Assembly (NCBI GenBank): GCA_022579005.1 | Contig: MU401869.1 | Coordinates: 1 to 20,340, forward strand | DNA length: 20,340 bases | DNA from: Poronia punctata | Lineage: Eukaryota; Ascomycota; Sordariomycetes; Xylariales; Xylariaceae | Direction of reading: 5' to 3' | Shown: positions 12,400 through 20,340 of the stretch, piece by piece | Layout: each line of letters starts with the position of its first letter | Position numbering within the stretch: position 1 is the stretch's first letter | Position numbers and translations under genes: made by a program | The notes under the pieces: generated by a model | The model's input: only the letters and a program-made list of their open reading frames with translations | Told to the model about the DNA's origin: nothing | The model's database searches: none

Positions 12400-12800
12400 T
12401 AAAAAGTTTATTATTTTTTACTATATAATTACTATAAACTTTATAATAAACATATTACTAGTATAAGCAAAAAACTTGTTTTAAAGTTTATTAAAGTATA
12501 TTATATTTAATACGTTAGCTATAAATATATATAAAAAAGTAAAAAAACATTATTAATTTTAAAGCATTTAATATATAAAAAAAAAAATAAGTAAAGATAC
12601 TATTAAAAATACTGCTATTATATAATTAAAAATTGCTTATTAAAATTATAAGCAATAAAAACCTAACGTTTATAAGCAATATTTGAAAAAGAATTTATAA
12701 CATTTTTAAAGTTATATGTTTTTTATAAATAGCTTATTACTTTTAAATAAATAAAGCGTTTAAAAAAAAACTAAGTTATTAAAATTATAATTTAGTACTA
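12400..12800 (+). pseudogene. Ty3/gypsy integrase catalytic core (DDE), decayed
   Basis: This is the rve-type integrase core that would join element cDNA to host DNA. The peptide IITINFIINILLV at 12428-12466 matches x-T-I-D-F-I-x-x-L-P, where the first catalytic Asp is now Asn (AAC, 12437-12439). It is followed by LLKYIIFNTLAI, matching L-L-T-V-x-D-K-x-S/T-K. After a frame change in the A11 run at 12577-12587, SNKNLTFIS (12651-12677) matches S-D-R-D-x-x-F-x-S, with the second catalytic Asp also changed to Asn (AAT, 12654-12656). AYYF followed by a stop (12736-12750) matches A-Y-H-P-Q of the A-Y-H-P-Q-T-D-G-Q-x-E-R motif. A second frame change follows, then RLKKN and a stop matching E-R-x-N-Q. 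Both Asp losses are the G-to-A changes RIP predicts. Confidence 0.8.
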
Positions 12801-12840
12801 CTTATTAATTAACTTTAATATTTTATAAACAAAAGTCTTG

Positions 12841-13270
12841 CTAGCGCTATAATACTACTTTAATAATACTTTAGCGGTAATTATTAGCAAATTGTTAAAC
12901 AAGCTAATTTTTAGCTTTTAGCTATATATAATAGTTAATATGCTAAATAAAAAGCAAAACGCAGCTATTAGTAAAAAGGCTTTAAAAATATTATAAATAA
13001 AGTATACTTAAAAAGTAAAGCATTTAGTTAGCGTTGCTAACATAATAGCTAAGCGCAAATATAATAATAAGTATACTTTAATAAAGTTTTAAAAAATAGT
13101 ATATTTATAGCTTTAAAAAAAATACTATTTACTAAAGCAACTTAAGCAAAAATAGTTGCTTACTTATGCAAGCCCCTTTAAAATAATTAAAAAAGTTAGC
13201 TTATTAGCATATTAGCTTAATTTTCTTGCTATATAAAAAGTCTACTTTATTATATTAGTTATATAGCTTT
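12841..13270 (+). pseudogene. Ty3/gypsy integrase C-terminal region, decayed
   Basis: All of this is in one frame, starting at 12841. LAL, a stop, then YYFNNT with SKLLNKLIFSF further on matches the family pattern x-A-L-Q-x-x-x-N-N-S/T...T-G-x-S-P-N-E-L-x-F/Y-G-F. At 13165-13269 YASPFKIIKKVSLLAY, a stop, LNFLAI, a stop, then KVYFIILVI reproduces the strongly conserved A-G-P-F-x-I-x-x-K-V-G-x-L-A-Y-R-L-x-L-P-x-x-W-K-(I/V)-H-P-V-I-S-V-x-x-L block just before the pol terminus in fungal gypsy elements. This block is the strongest single piece of identification in the window. Downstream, to about 13720, the same frame continues as Lys/Gln-rich, stop-broken sequence. A chromodomain is not discernible. 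Confidence 0.85.
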
Positions 13271-13729
13271 ATAAGCTATAGCAAAAAAAAGAAACCTATT
13301 TATAAAAAAAGTTACTTTATTAAAACTAGTTACTATAAATAGCGCAAAAAATTAATAAAAAGTAAAGAAAATAACCTAATAACATATAAAGTTTATTAGT
13401 AAATAACAAATTATTAAGTATACTATAAAGTAATATAAGTAAAATAATAAGTATAATTAAACGATTAACGTAGTAAAGCTACGCTTAACTATGCTAAACT
13501 TAGTTGCTAAATATAAAGCTAATAACTTTATAAATTAAAAAAGGAATTTATAAATATAGCTTTTTTATAAAAAAAATAAAGCAAGCTTAATAAAATAAAC
13601 GCTAAATATGCTATAAGCAACTTTAAAGATAGCAAAATAATACATTAATTGCTTAAGTAAACTAAAAAGCAGTAACTAGGCCTATTAGTTACTAAAAAAC
13701 AGTTGTTTTAACTATTAAAGACAATAACT

Positions 13730-13764
13730 AAAAAAAAAAAAAAATTAATTAATTAATTAATTAA
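13730..13764 (+). repeat. A15 run followed by (TTAA)5 microsatellite
   Basis: Fifteen A (13730-13744) are followed directly by five perfect TTAA units (13745-13764). This marks the change from heavily mutated gypsy pol sequence on the left to milder sequence on the right. It could be a remnant of the retrotransposon's 3' polypurine region, a poly(A) tail of an unrelated insertion with a TTAA-type target, or simple slippage in AT-rich DNA. The sequence alone does not decide. Confidence 0.7.
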
Positions 13765-13800
13765 CTTTTTAATTTAAAAAAAAATTCCTATATTAAAAAA

Positions 13801-13840
13801 CTTTTATTTTATCTTTTTTTTCTTTTTACCTTTTGTCTTA
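13801..13840 (+). promoter_or_regulatory. Pyrimidine-rich tract upstream of the decayed ORF (possible promoter remnant)
   Basis: Thirty-five of forty bases are C or T (five purines only), ending about 57 bases before the ATG at 13898. CT-rich tracts just upstream of the start are common in filamentous-fungus promoters. No TATA or CCAAT element can be separated from the AT-rich background. Its position and the change in composition suggest that a promoter was once here. Confidence 0.35.
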
Positions 13841-13897
13841 TATATTAAAAATTTATTACTTAGCAATTATGCTGTTCTTTTTAAGTTAGCTTTAACA

Positions 13898-14690
13898 ATG
13901 AAAGTTATTAACCTTACCTAATTATAGCACGTAGCTATATAGCTATTAAGCTATAAGTAATAAAAGCCTATATTTTATTAAATATAACTACTTAAATGCT
14001 ATTTTAAACAACAAAGCTATTACTTTATACCTAGCCTAAGTTATAGCTCCTTATTTTCTTTATTACCTAGCTATGCTTAATTACTTATATAACAAGCTTA
14101 ATATTATTTACGCTATATTAAATAAAAATAAAAAGTATATAAATGCCTACGTCTTTTAAAAAAAGCTTACTAATAACGTAAATAAATAAAACAACTAAAA
14201 TAAAAACAAAAAAAACTAAAACTAAAAAAAGTTAAAAAGCTTGCTAAAAAGGTTATAATTAAATTTTAAGTTTAAAGCTATAAGCTAGCTAGTAAAAGCC
14301 CTATAATTAATACTTATATTTATAATAAAAATAATAAAAGATTTAATATTATTATACTTATTAATAATAATAACGTTGTAAATAATAATATATATAATAA
14401 TAGCATTAACTTTATTATAATAAATAATAAGCTTATAAGTTACCTTACTACTTTAAAAGTTAAAACTAATAAAAACGTTAGCGCTAGTAATTATAATAAA
14501 ACCGCTATCTTGCCCTTTAAACATTAAAAAAAACCTATTAAGCAAAATAATAATAGCAAGCAATTTAAAGTTACTAATCTTAGTAATTAAGTTATTAATA
14601 AAAGCAAATAAGTTGCTAAAGTTAAAAGAATATATAAGTACTTACATATTAAAATTAGAAAAAGCTAGCTTTAACCGTTTAAATAAAAAA
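13898..14690 (+). pseudogene. Decayed ORF encoding a coiled-coil/acidic low-complexity protein, unknown family
   Basis: One unbroken reading frame runs from an ATG in fair context (AACAATGAAA, 13898) for about 260 codons with no frameshift. It carries about 22 in-frame stops, all TAA or TAG, as RIP of Gln/Arg/Trp codons would give. The stretch 14276-14524 is open for 83 codons, while the frame beginning at 14277 has about eight stops over the same span and the third is broken repeatedly. Residues 80-125 are very rich in Lys, Leu and Gln and could form a coiled coil. The open part is Asn-rich (including NNNN); because RIP turns GAT/GAC into AAT/AAC, it was probably Asp/Glu-rich. The true stop codon is not identifiable. 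The protein may be an accessory gypsy ORF, a gag-like protein, a transposase tail or a captured host gene. I do not recognise it. Confidence 0.55.
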
Positions 14691-14729
14691 CAAAAATAAT
14701 GCCTTAAAAAAGTTATTAACCTTATGTTA

Positions 14730-14953
14730 TAGGCTAGAAGCCTAGGGTTGTTGTATTAGCACGTTAGCTATTACCTCGGCTTATAAGCAACGCTTGGCAA
14801 TGCTTGGCCTAAGATAAGGTGGCTAGATAGCTATATAGGCGCACAAGCAGTGCGCATACAACTTGTTACATTTTCCTTCCTTTCTTGTTAGCTAGAAAAT
14901 AGACTTTATTTAGACTATACTAACAAGTGCACTGTTGCTATTAACCTATTACA
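14730..14953 (+). other. GC-richer, RIP-light structured island; possible short solo LTR (14749-14953)
   Basis: This is the least mutated stretch of the window: CpA and TpG steps are common here and nearly absent elsewhere. It has three perfect inverted repeats: TAGGCT/AGCCTA (14730-14744, loop 3), GCGCAC/GTGCGC (14839-14855, loop 5), and CTTGTTAG/CTAACAAG (14884-14891 with 14930-14937). A heptamer GCTTGGC occurs twice near 14790-14808. From 14749 it starts TGTTGTATTAG and ends CCTATTACA at 14953, the TG...CA form of LTR ends, about 205 bp long. I see no matching target-site duplication and no clear primer-binding site. Alternatives are a structured RNA gene or a small non-autonomous element. 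RIP generally spares short repeats, which would explain why a lone short LTR stayed readable. Confidence 0.4.
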
Positions 14954-16109
14954 CCTTAAACCTAGCAAAAATACTAACAAAATAAAAGCAATAAAACAAG
15001 CTACTATACAAATAAATAAAAATAACCTTTTATTTACTAAGGTTGCCTATAAATTAATAAGATTTATGCTAAACATAGCAAAAAAAATAAAAGCTTTACT
15101 AATAAACTATATATTTAAGGTATAAAAAACGCATTTAGCAAGCTTTTAAAGCTGCTAAAGTAAGCAAGATTTAAAAAGGCTACTTATTAGCATATAAAGC
15201 AATACTAGGTTTTTAATTTATAAATAACTTTAATAGTTTAAACTTTGTAATTAATAAAAAATTAGCTTTTTTAAAGCATTTTAACCTAGCATAAGTTAAA
15301 AGTACTATAACTATTGCTTAAAGCACTACTAAAAATAGCATAAATAATATAGCAACTTTTTTATAGTAATAAGTAAGCTAGATTAAAGCTAAACTTAATA
15401 ATATTAAAAACAAAAGCTTTTTAAAAAAAAGTTATAGTTGTTTACTTTTATAAAAATATAAATACTTTTATTAAAAAGCACGTTATAAACATTAAAACAA
15501 GCGTTTATAAACAAGTTATATTGTTTATTTAAAATAACTATATTAATAAAGCTTTTTTTACTAAGCTTAAAACCTAGGTTAATAACCTTGTTGCTTTTTA
15601 TCTTGCATAGCTAAGCCTTGCTATTTTACCTAGTATTAGTTAGTTTTAAAAAACGTTTTTAAACAAGTAAAAATAGCATTATAAATAGCAAACATAACTT
15701 AAAACAAGTTTTTTTTTTTTTTTTTTAATAAAAAGGCACTTATTAAAAGCATTTCCCTAGCTAGCAAGCTTAACTATAAGCATAGCAGGCTTGCTTATAA
15801 AAGTAGCTACTCTTTATATATAAATTAAAAAGGAGAACTTAGTCCTTAATTAATTATTATAAACACTAACTATAACGTTAACCTTAACATCGTAAACCTA
15901 CGCTTAATAATAAAGAAAATAGTAGTTTTAATTTATTTACTATAACTATAACTATTTTACTATATTGTTCTTGTTTTTTTTAAAAGAAAATGCATTTAAA
16001 AGTAGTTAGCTAATTTCCTTTTTTAAACAGAAAATAGCTATTGCTAAAACATTTCTATTTTATAAAAAGGTTTTTTTTAGCATTAAGCAATAGTAAAAAC
16101 TACCTAGCT
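14954..16109. other. Moderately RIP-mutated DNA without identifiable gene
   Basis: CpA and TpG still occur (for example AACAAAAT, GCAATAAAACAAGC, CTTGCATAGC), so mutation is milder than in the flanks, but no frame is open. A plus-strand frame through 15042-15720 gives a Gln-rich reading only if roughly forty stops are reversed, more than chance composition predicts, so it is not supported as coding. A 10-base palindrome AACCTAGGTT occurs near 15570. I recognise no transposon or host domain. Confidence 0.5.
15709..15726. repeat. T18 homopolymer
   Basis: Eighteen consecutive T follow AAAACAAG. On the minus strand this would be a poly(A) tract at the 3' end of a retroposed sequence lying to its right (about 15727 onward). 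No element body or target duplication is recognisable, so simple slippage is equally possible. Confidence 0.8.
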
Positions 16110-16390
16110 ATACTATTTAAAATTAGCTATAATATATTAAAACTAATAAATTATAAAAAGACTATAATTAATATAATGCTTTTATAGTAAAAAGAATATA
16201 GCTAAAGTAAAGATTATTATATAAAAAAATTCCTTTTATAAAAAGTCTCTTTTTACCTATTTAGTATAAAAAAACTTTGCAATAAAAAAATCTTTTTTTT
16301 ACGCGTTATATAATATAATTATATATTATTAGCTATATTGCTAAGTTTTAATAATTAAAAATTTAAAATAGTTACTATTACTATTAAAGT
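16110..16390 (+). repeat. Dispersed direct repeat, copy B
   Basis: This is the same-orientation partner of 235-520, about 15.9 kb away. Shared blocks include AATTAATATAATGC, TTATAGTAAAA, ATATAGCTA-AGTAAAGATTATTAT, CCTATTTAGTATA and TTAGCTATATTGCTAAGTTTTAATA. Both copies are AT-shifted but at different positions: copy B has CTCTTTTTACC where copy A has a GGGTTTTTCCC stretch. Similarity does not visibly continue past about 16390 (520 in copy A). The element type is unknown. Confidence 0.6.
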
Positions 16391-18347
16391 TTAATAAATA
16401 TGGCAATTTAGCTATTATAGCATTAATTAAAAAAGTGATATTAAGCTGCTTAAAAGACTTTTATGCTTAAAGTAAAAAGTTTAAGTTTTAAGCTTTTACC
16501 TTTAATATGTAAAAATATATTAACTTAAAAAATAAGAAATTATAGCTTAAAAAGCTAAAACGGCTTAAATTAAGTAAATTTAATAAAAAGCTTACTATTT
16601 TAACTATTTAAAAACCTTATAGCAAATTTATAATAGCTAAAAATACCTTTGTTATAATTTTCTTTTTATTAATATAAACAATAAGCTAAAAAAGTATTAT
16701 AAGCTTATAATAAACTTTTAAAATAACTATAACTATAAAATAGAAATATATGCTAAAAACAAAAAAAAACAAAATTTTGCTTAAAGTAAAAAAGAACTTT
16801 TTAACTAAATAAAAAAGTAGTTTTAGCTTTTTACTAATTTATTTATATAAAGTATAATAAAACTTTTAATGTTTAGCATGCTAACTTATAAAAAGTTAAT
16901 AAGGTAATAAAAAAGTTATAAAAGTTATAATACGCTTTAATTTTATATAATTTATTAAATAAAGCTAAAAAGAAATTATTAAAAAAATTAAAACATTTAT
17001 TATTAAGTAAAGATAATATATTTTTAAACTTAAAAAGTATAAAATTAACAATTTACTTAGCTTAAATAAACTATTTTTCAAAATTAGTAAAGCTTTAGGA
17101 AATATATATAAATTATAGTCTAATACTTTAAAAGTAGTAAATAAAGTAGCACTTAAACTAAAACGTTAAATTATATAGCAATTATTGCTAAGTTTGAAAA
17201 AAAGTAGCTTATATTAAAGTAAATAAACAAATAAAGTACTAAAAAGCTATATTTAATACTAAACGCTTATATACTTTTAAACTTAAGTATAATATGCTAG
17301 TAAGCAAAGCTAATAAAGGTAAAGCATTAAAAAGCTTTTTATACTACTTTAAAAGCGCTTTTTAAAAAAGTAAAAATGCTAGAAAATAGCTATTATAATT
17401 ATATTTTAAATTAAAATTATATAAGAATATTTTAATATACTAAAGCGAGCTTTTACCTTTTTATACTTTTATAAAAAGCTTTTAAGCTGTTTTTTAAAAA
17501 GTATGTTTTTTAAAAAGTATGTTTATTAAAGCTAAAAAGGTTTATTTAAAAAGTCATAATTTTTTAAAAAAGGTTACTATTTTTATAGCTAAACTTTAAT
17601 AAATTTTAAACTATATATAAGTATATATTTATAAGTTTAATAAAAAAACTTTTTATTTAAAAAGCAAAGCTTAGTTAGTTATATATAAAAATTAATAGCT
17701 TATATATAAAAATACTTTATAAGTATAAAAGGTTTAGCTTTGTTTTAAAGCTTTTTAAACGCTTTTTATCGCTTAAAAGAATTACTTTTCTTTTAAAAAA
17801 AGCTTAAATTTAAGCTAGTGCTTTATAAGCCTTATTATTATATAAAGATTTAAATCTTAATATTTATTTATGTTAATAACTTTATAAATGCTTATTATAA
17901 AATTTAAAAAGTTAAAGCCTTTTAAAGCATTAAATAATTAAAAAAGTATTAACTAATAAAAAGCTATAATTTAACGTAGCTTTTAAAAGTAAAGTTTATT
18001 TATAATTATTAACAAAGCTTAAATTACCTTTTTTACTTTATATATATTAAAAGGAAAGTATAAGTTAAATAATATTCTTTTAAAAAATACCTTTTATATT
18101 AATAAAACTTATTAAACTGCTTTTTATAGTAAAATTGCTACTTTAAAGAAATCTATTATATTAAAAATTAGATTTATTATATATATAATAATTGTTAGTA
18201 AGCTAAATATAATATTTACTACTTTATAACTTTTATAATTTAATAATAACTTTTCTTTTAGCTTATTAAGCTAGTGTTAATTAAATATTAAAATATTTTT
18301 ATATAACCTAGTACTTTGCTTTATAATATAAAAATAAAAATAAGCTT
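16391..18347. other. RIP-degraded AT-rich DNA between direct-repeat copy B and inverted-repeat arm 2
   Basis: This is heavily AT-biased and stop-broken in all frames. A plus-strand frame near 17000-17200 is comparatively stop-poor (for example FKISKALGNIYKL), suggesting another decayed transposon protein, but I cannot assign it to a family. The stretch also holds a small perfect tandem repeat, listed separately. I see no RNA gene, LTR or terminal inverted repeat. Confidence 0.5.
17490..17521 (+). repeat. Perfect 16-bp tandem duplication
   Basis: Two identical, directly adjacent 16-base units (six T, five A, GTATG). Being perfect in otherwise eroded DNA suggests that the duplication came after most of the mutation, though the unit holds few mutable C:G pairs, so this is weak evidence. 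Confidence 0.8.
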
Positions 18348-20340
18348 AATATCGCAACGTGATTAGCATGTATGCTTATTATACTTTATATTATAAGGTA
18401 GCTGTAGAACTAAAAGAGACTAGCTTGTTTTTTGTTTTTATATATATAGCTATTATTTTGCATTACTTTTTAAATAAAAATACTTAGCTATTTATTATAT
18501 ATATAATATACTAAGTTATGCTTTTTAAAATACTTTTATAAGGTAGTAATTAATGCAAAGCCTTTAAAACCTAGTTAATACGTTTACTTTAGCTAAACCT
18601 TTTTTAGTATAAAGTTAAAAAGATTTTTAAAAATTTTTAATTTTATTATAATAGTAATTTTGCTTAAACTTAAAACTTATAAAAGCTTTTTTTTATAAGG
18701 CAAACTATATATAAAAAATAAAAAGTTAAAAATTAATAATATGCTTATATATATAAACGCGCTTAAGCTAAAAATATAGTAAGTTTTTATAACTATTAAT
18801 AGTTTAATTAAAAAAATAAAAATAAGATATTAGCTTACTTTAAACTTTAAAAATTATAAAAATTAGCTAAAAGCTTTAATATAAAAATAATATATTATAA
18901 AAAGGCTTTAAAAATAATTAAATTATTATAGTTTAAAACTAAGTAGTAAAAGCTATATAAATTAAGCTATAAAGCTAAAATTATAAAATATAACTTAGCT
19001 AGCTTACTACTTTTAGTTTAATAAAGCTATAAGACTATAACTTAAAAAATACTTTTAGTAGCAATTTAAAAAAACTAAAAATATAAAAAAACTAAAAAAA
19101 AACTAAAAAATAAATACCTAAAAAACAAAAAAAACTAAAAAATAAGTAGCTAAAAAACTAAAAAAACTAAAAAACTAAAAAAACTAAAAAACTAAAAAAA
19201 TTTAAATACTATAATAAATAAAAAAAAATAGCATATTTTATAAAGTATAAAAAAGGTTTGCTATACTTAAAGCTGCATATATGCAAGCTAGCAGTTAAAA
19301 AATTAAAATAACTTAAAAATTAAACTTTTAATAAAAACTTTAAAAATTAATAGCTTACTTAAGCAAAAACCTTTAAAATTTTAATTAAATATAAATACTA
19401 GCTAATACTTTTTTATTATATTTTTTTTTTTAATTAATACTAGCTTTTTAATATATTTATACTTTATTATTTTAGCTTATATCATTTTATATAGTTTTTT
19501 TATTTAATACGTTACTTTTTATAAAACTTTATAGTTTTATAAATAAAAACTATAATTTAAGTTATTACTTTATATTACTTAAACCTTTTATTTTAAAATA
19601 ATACTAAAGTAATTTATTAAATTTTGCTTTTATTTAAAAAGTAATGTTTTTAACTATTTACTTATACTTAGCTAGCTTTATTTTGCTTTTTATTATTAAC
19701 TTAAAGCTTAAAGCTTTTAAATTAGCTAAAACTTTTACTTTATTATTACTTTTTAGCTAAAAACTTATTTTAACTTTTATTTTTAATACTTTAACTATAA
19801 GCTATAAAAACTTAACTTTAGTTTTTATTAACTATTTTGCTACTTTTTTATATAACTTTTATATTTTTTAGTAATATATAATTTACTTTAACTTTTTAAA
19901 ACGTTTTAACTTTTTTTTAATAGTACTAAAGTAATAAATTAGCTTAAAAAGGTTTTTTATTACTTTAATAATTATTATATAACTTTAAAAGCTTATATTT
20001 AACTATTACTTTAATATACTTTAACTTATAAAGTTTATAAGCAATTAAGTTTTTTTTAAAAGATTATATAAACTAAAATATTACTTATACTACTATTAAG
20101 CATTATTTTTATTTAAATAATTTTAAATAAAAATTCTTTACTATTGCTATACTTTATAACTATAAAAAAATATTTTAGTTAAATAATATTAAAAGCTTAT
20201 ATAAATACTTTTAATAATATTGCTTTTTTTATTAAAATATTAAAGCTTATAATAAGCTATATTTTAATAACGCTATAGTTTAAAGCTTTTTATAAAAAAT
20301 ACTTAACTTTATAATTTAAGCTATTTTTTTTTTATTAACT
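18348..20340 (+). repeat. Large inverted repeat, arm 2 (RIP-degraded mobile element copy, cut by window end)
   Basis: This is the inverted partner of 5821-7785. Similarity begins abruptly at about 18348-18353 (CGCAACGT-GATTAGCAT against TGCAACGTAATTAGCAT in the reverse complement of arm 1) and continues to the last base, so the true repeat is longer. The frame starting at 18398 encodes a segment like arm 1's (shared FVFIYIAII), with TAG/TAA breaks. That supports plus as the former coding strand in this arm, pointing away from the 10.5 kb spacer. The two arms are therefore head to head. The element could be an LTR element, a LINE or a DNA transposon. No diagnostic motif was recognised. Confidence 0.85.
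19067..19200 (+). repeat. A-rich minisatellite of CTAAAAAA / CTAAAAAAA units
   Basis: Units of T-A6-C and T-A7-C alternate, very regularly from about 19150 to 19200. In one frame this reads as Lys/Thr repeats (KKTKK), which before G-to-A mutation may have been Glu/Thr repeats in a protein linker. The corresponding tract in arm 1 (6950-7075, complement) is less regular, so array length and sequence have changed between copies. Confidence 0.65.

Larger units (their letters stand above)
10930..13744 (+). mobile_element. Ty3/gypsy LTR retrotransposon pol relic, inactivated by RIP
   Basis: The plus strand carries, in the right order, the C-terminal part of the reverse transcriptase region (weak), RNase H (11380-11860), integrase zinc-binding region (12120-12375), integrase catalytic core (12400-12800), and the conserved integrase C-terminal region (12841-13270). 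RNase H before integrase is the Ty3/gypsy order, with integrase last in pol. The reading frame changes several times, at or near runs of A, and contains dozens of TAA/TAG codons that fit former CAA, CAG, CGA or TGG. Catalytic Asp codons now read as Asn. The 5' part and both LTRs are not identified. The right limit is placed at the A15 run. The element cannot encode an active protein. The match to the family is by recalled motif pattern, not by a search. Confidence 0.75.

Noticed and set aside
13460..13485. Short hairpin CGTAG-TAAAG-CTACG
   Set aside because: A five-base stem inside the decayed gypsy tail is expected by chance and has no supporting context.
15042..15720. Long Gln-rich plus-strand frame
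   Set aside because: It needs about 40 stops in 226 codons to be reversed, more than composition alone predicts, and no family motif appears.
1..20340. Mitochondrial genome, AT-rich protist or bacterial endosymbiont DNA
   Set aside because: Those would show long ORFs, rRNA or tRNA genes. Here there are none, and the specific loss of CpA/TpG with retention of GpC and ACT/AGT points to RIP rather than general AT bias.
1..20340. CRISPR arrays, tRNA or rRNA genes, telomere repeats
   Set aside because: No regularly spaced repeats with unique spacers, no cloverleaf with A/B boxes, no conserved rRNA segments and no TTAGGG arrays were seen on either strand.

Overview
This 20.3 kb window is an extremely AT-rich block with no intact gene. 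The main signal is mutational. TpA/TpT/ApA dominate, CpA and TpG are almost gone, and the surviving G+C sits mostly in AGCT/TAGC/ACT-type contexts. This is the footprint of repeat-induced point mutation (RIP), which turns C:G into T:A in duplicated DNA. The likely source is therefore an AT-rich, transposon-filled block of a filamentous ascomycete (Pezizomycotina), nuclear and probably heterochromatic. Species cannot be told from the sequence.

Layout. 1-5820: heavily mutated DNA without recognisable coding sequence, carrying one half of a ~0.28 kb dispersed direct repeat. 5821-7785: first arm of a large inverted repeat. 7786-9800: more RIP-degraded DNA. About 10.9-13.73 kb (+ strand): the decayed pol gene of a Ty3/gypsy LTR retrotransposon. 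RNase H and integrase (zinc-binding region, catalytic core, C-terminal region) can be read if TAA/TAG are taken as former Gln/Arg/Trp codons and Asn/Lys as former Asp/Glu. 13.73-13.76 kb: an A15 run followed by (TTAA)5. 13.8-15.95 kb: a zone of visibly milder mutation. It holds a decayed ORF with a pyrimidine-rich leader (13898-~14690), a GC-richer island with perfect stem-loops that could be a short solo LTR (14730-14953), and a T18 run. 16.1-16.4 kb: the second direct-repeat copy. 16.4-18.35 kb: degraded DNA. 18348-20340: the second inverted-repeat arm, cut by the window end.

Nothing here works together as a living pathway. The window reads as a graveyard of nested or head-to-head transposon copies silenced by RIP. 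The parts that deserve a second look are the lightly mutated 13.8-15.95 kb zone, the structured island in it, the decayed acidic-protein ORF beside it, the 2 kb inverted repeat, and an unusual neighbour preference among the surviving cytosines.
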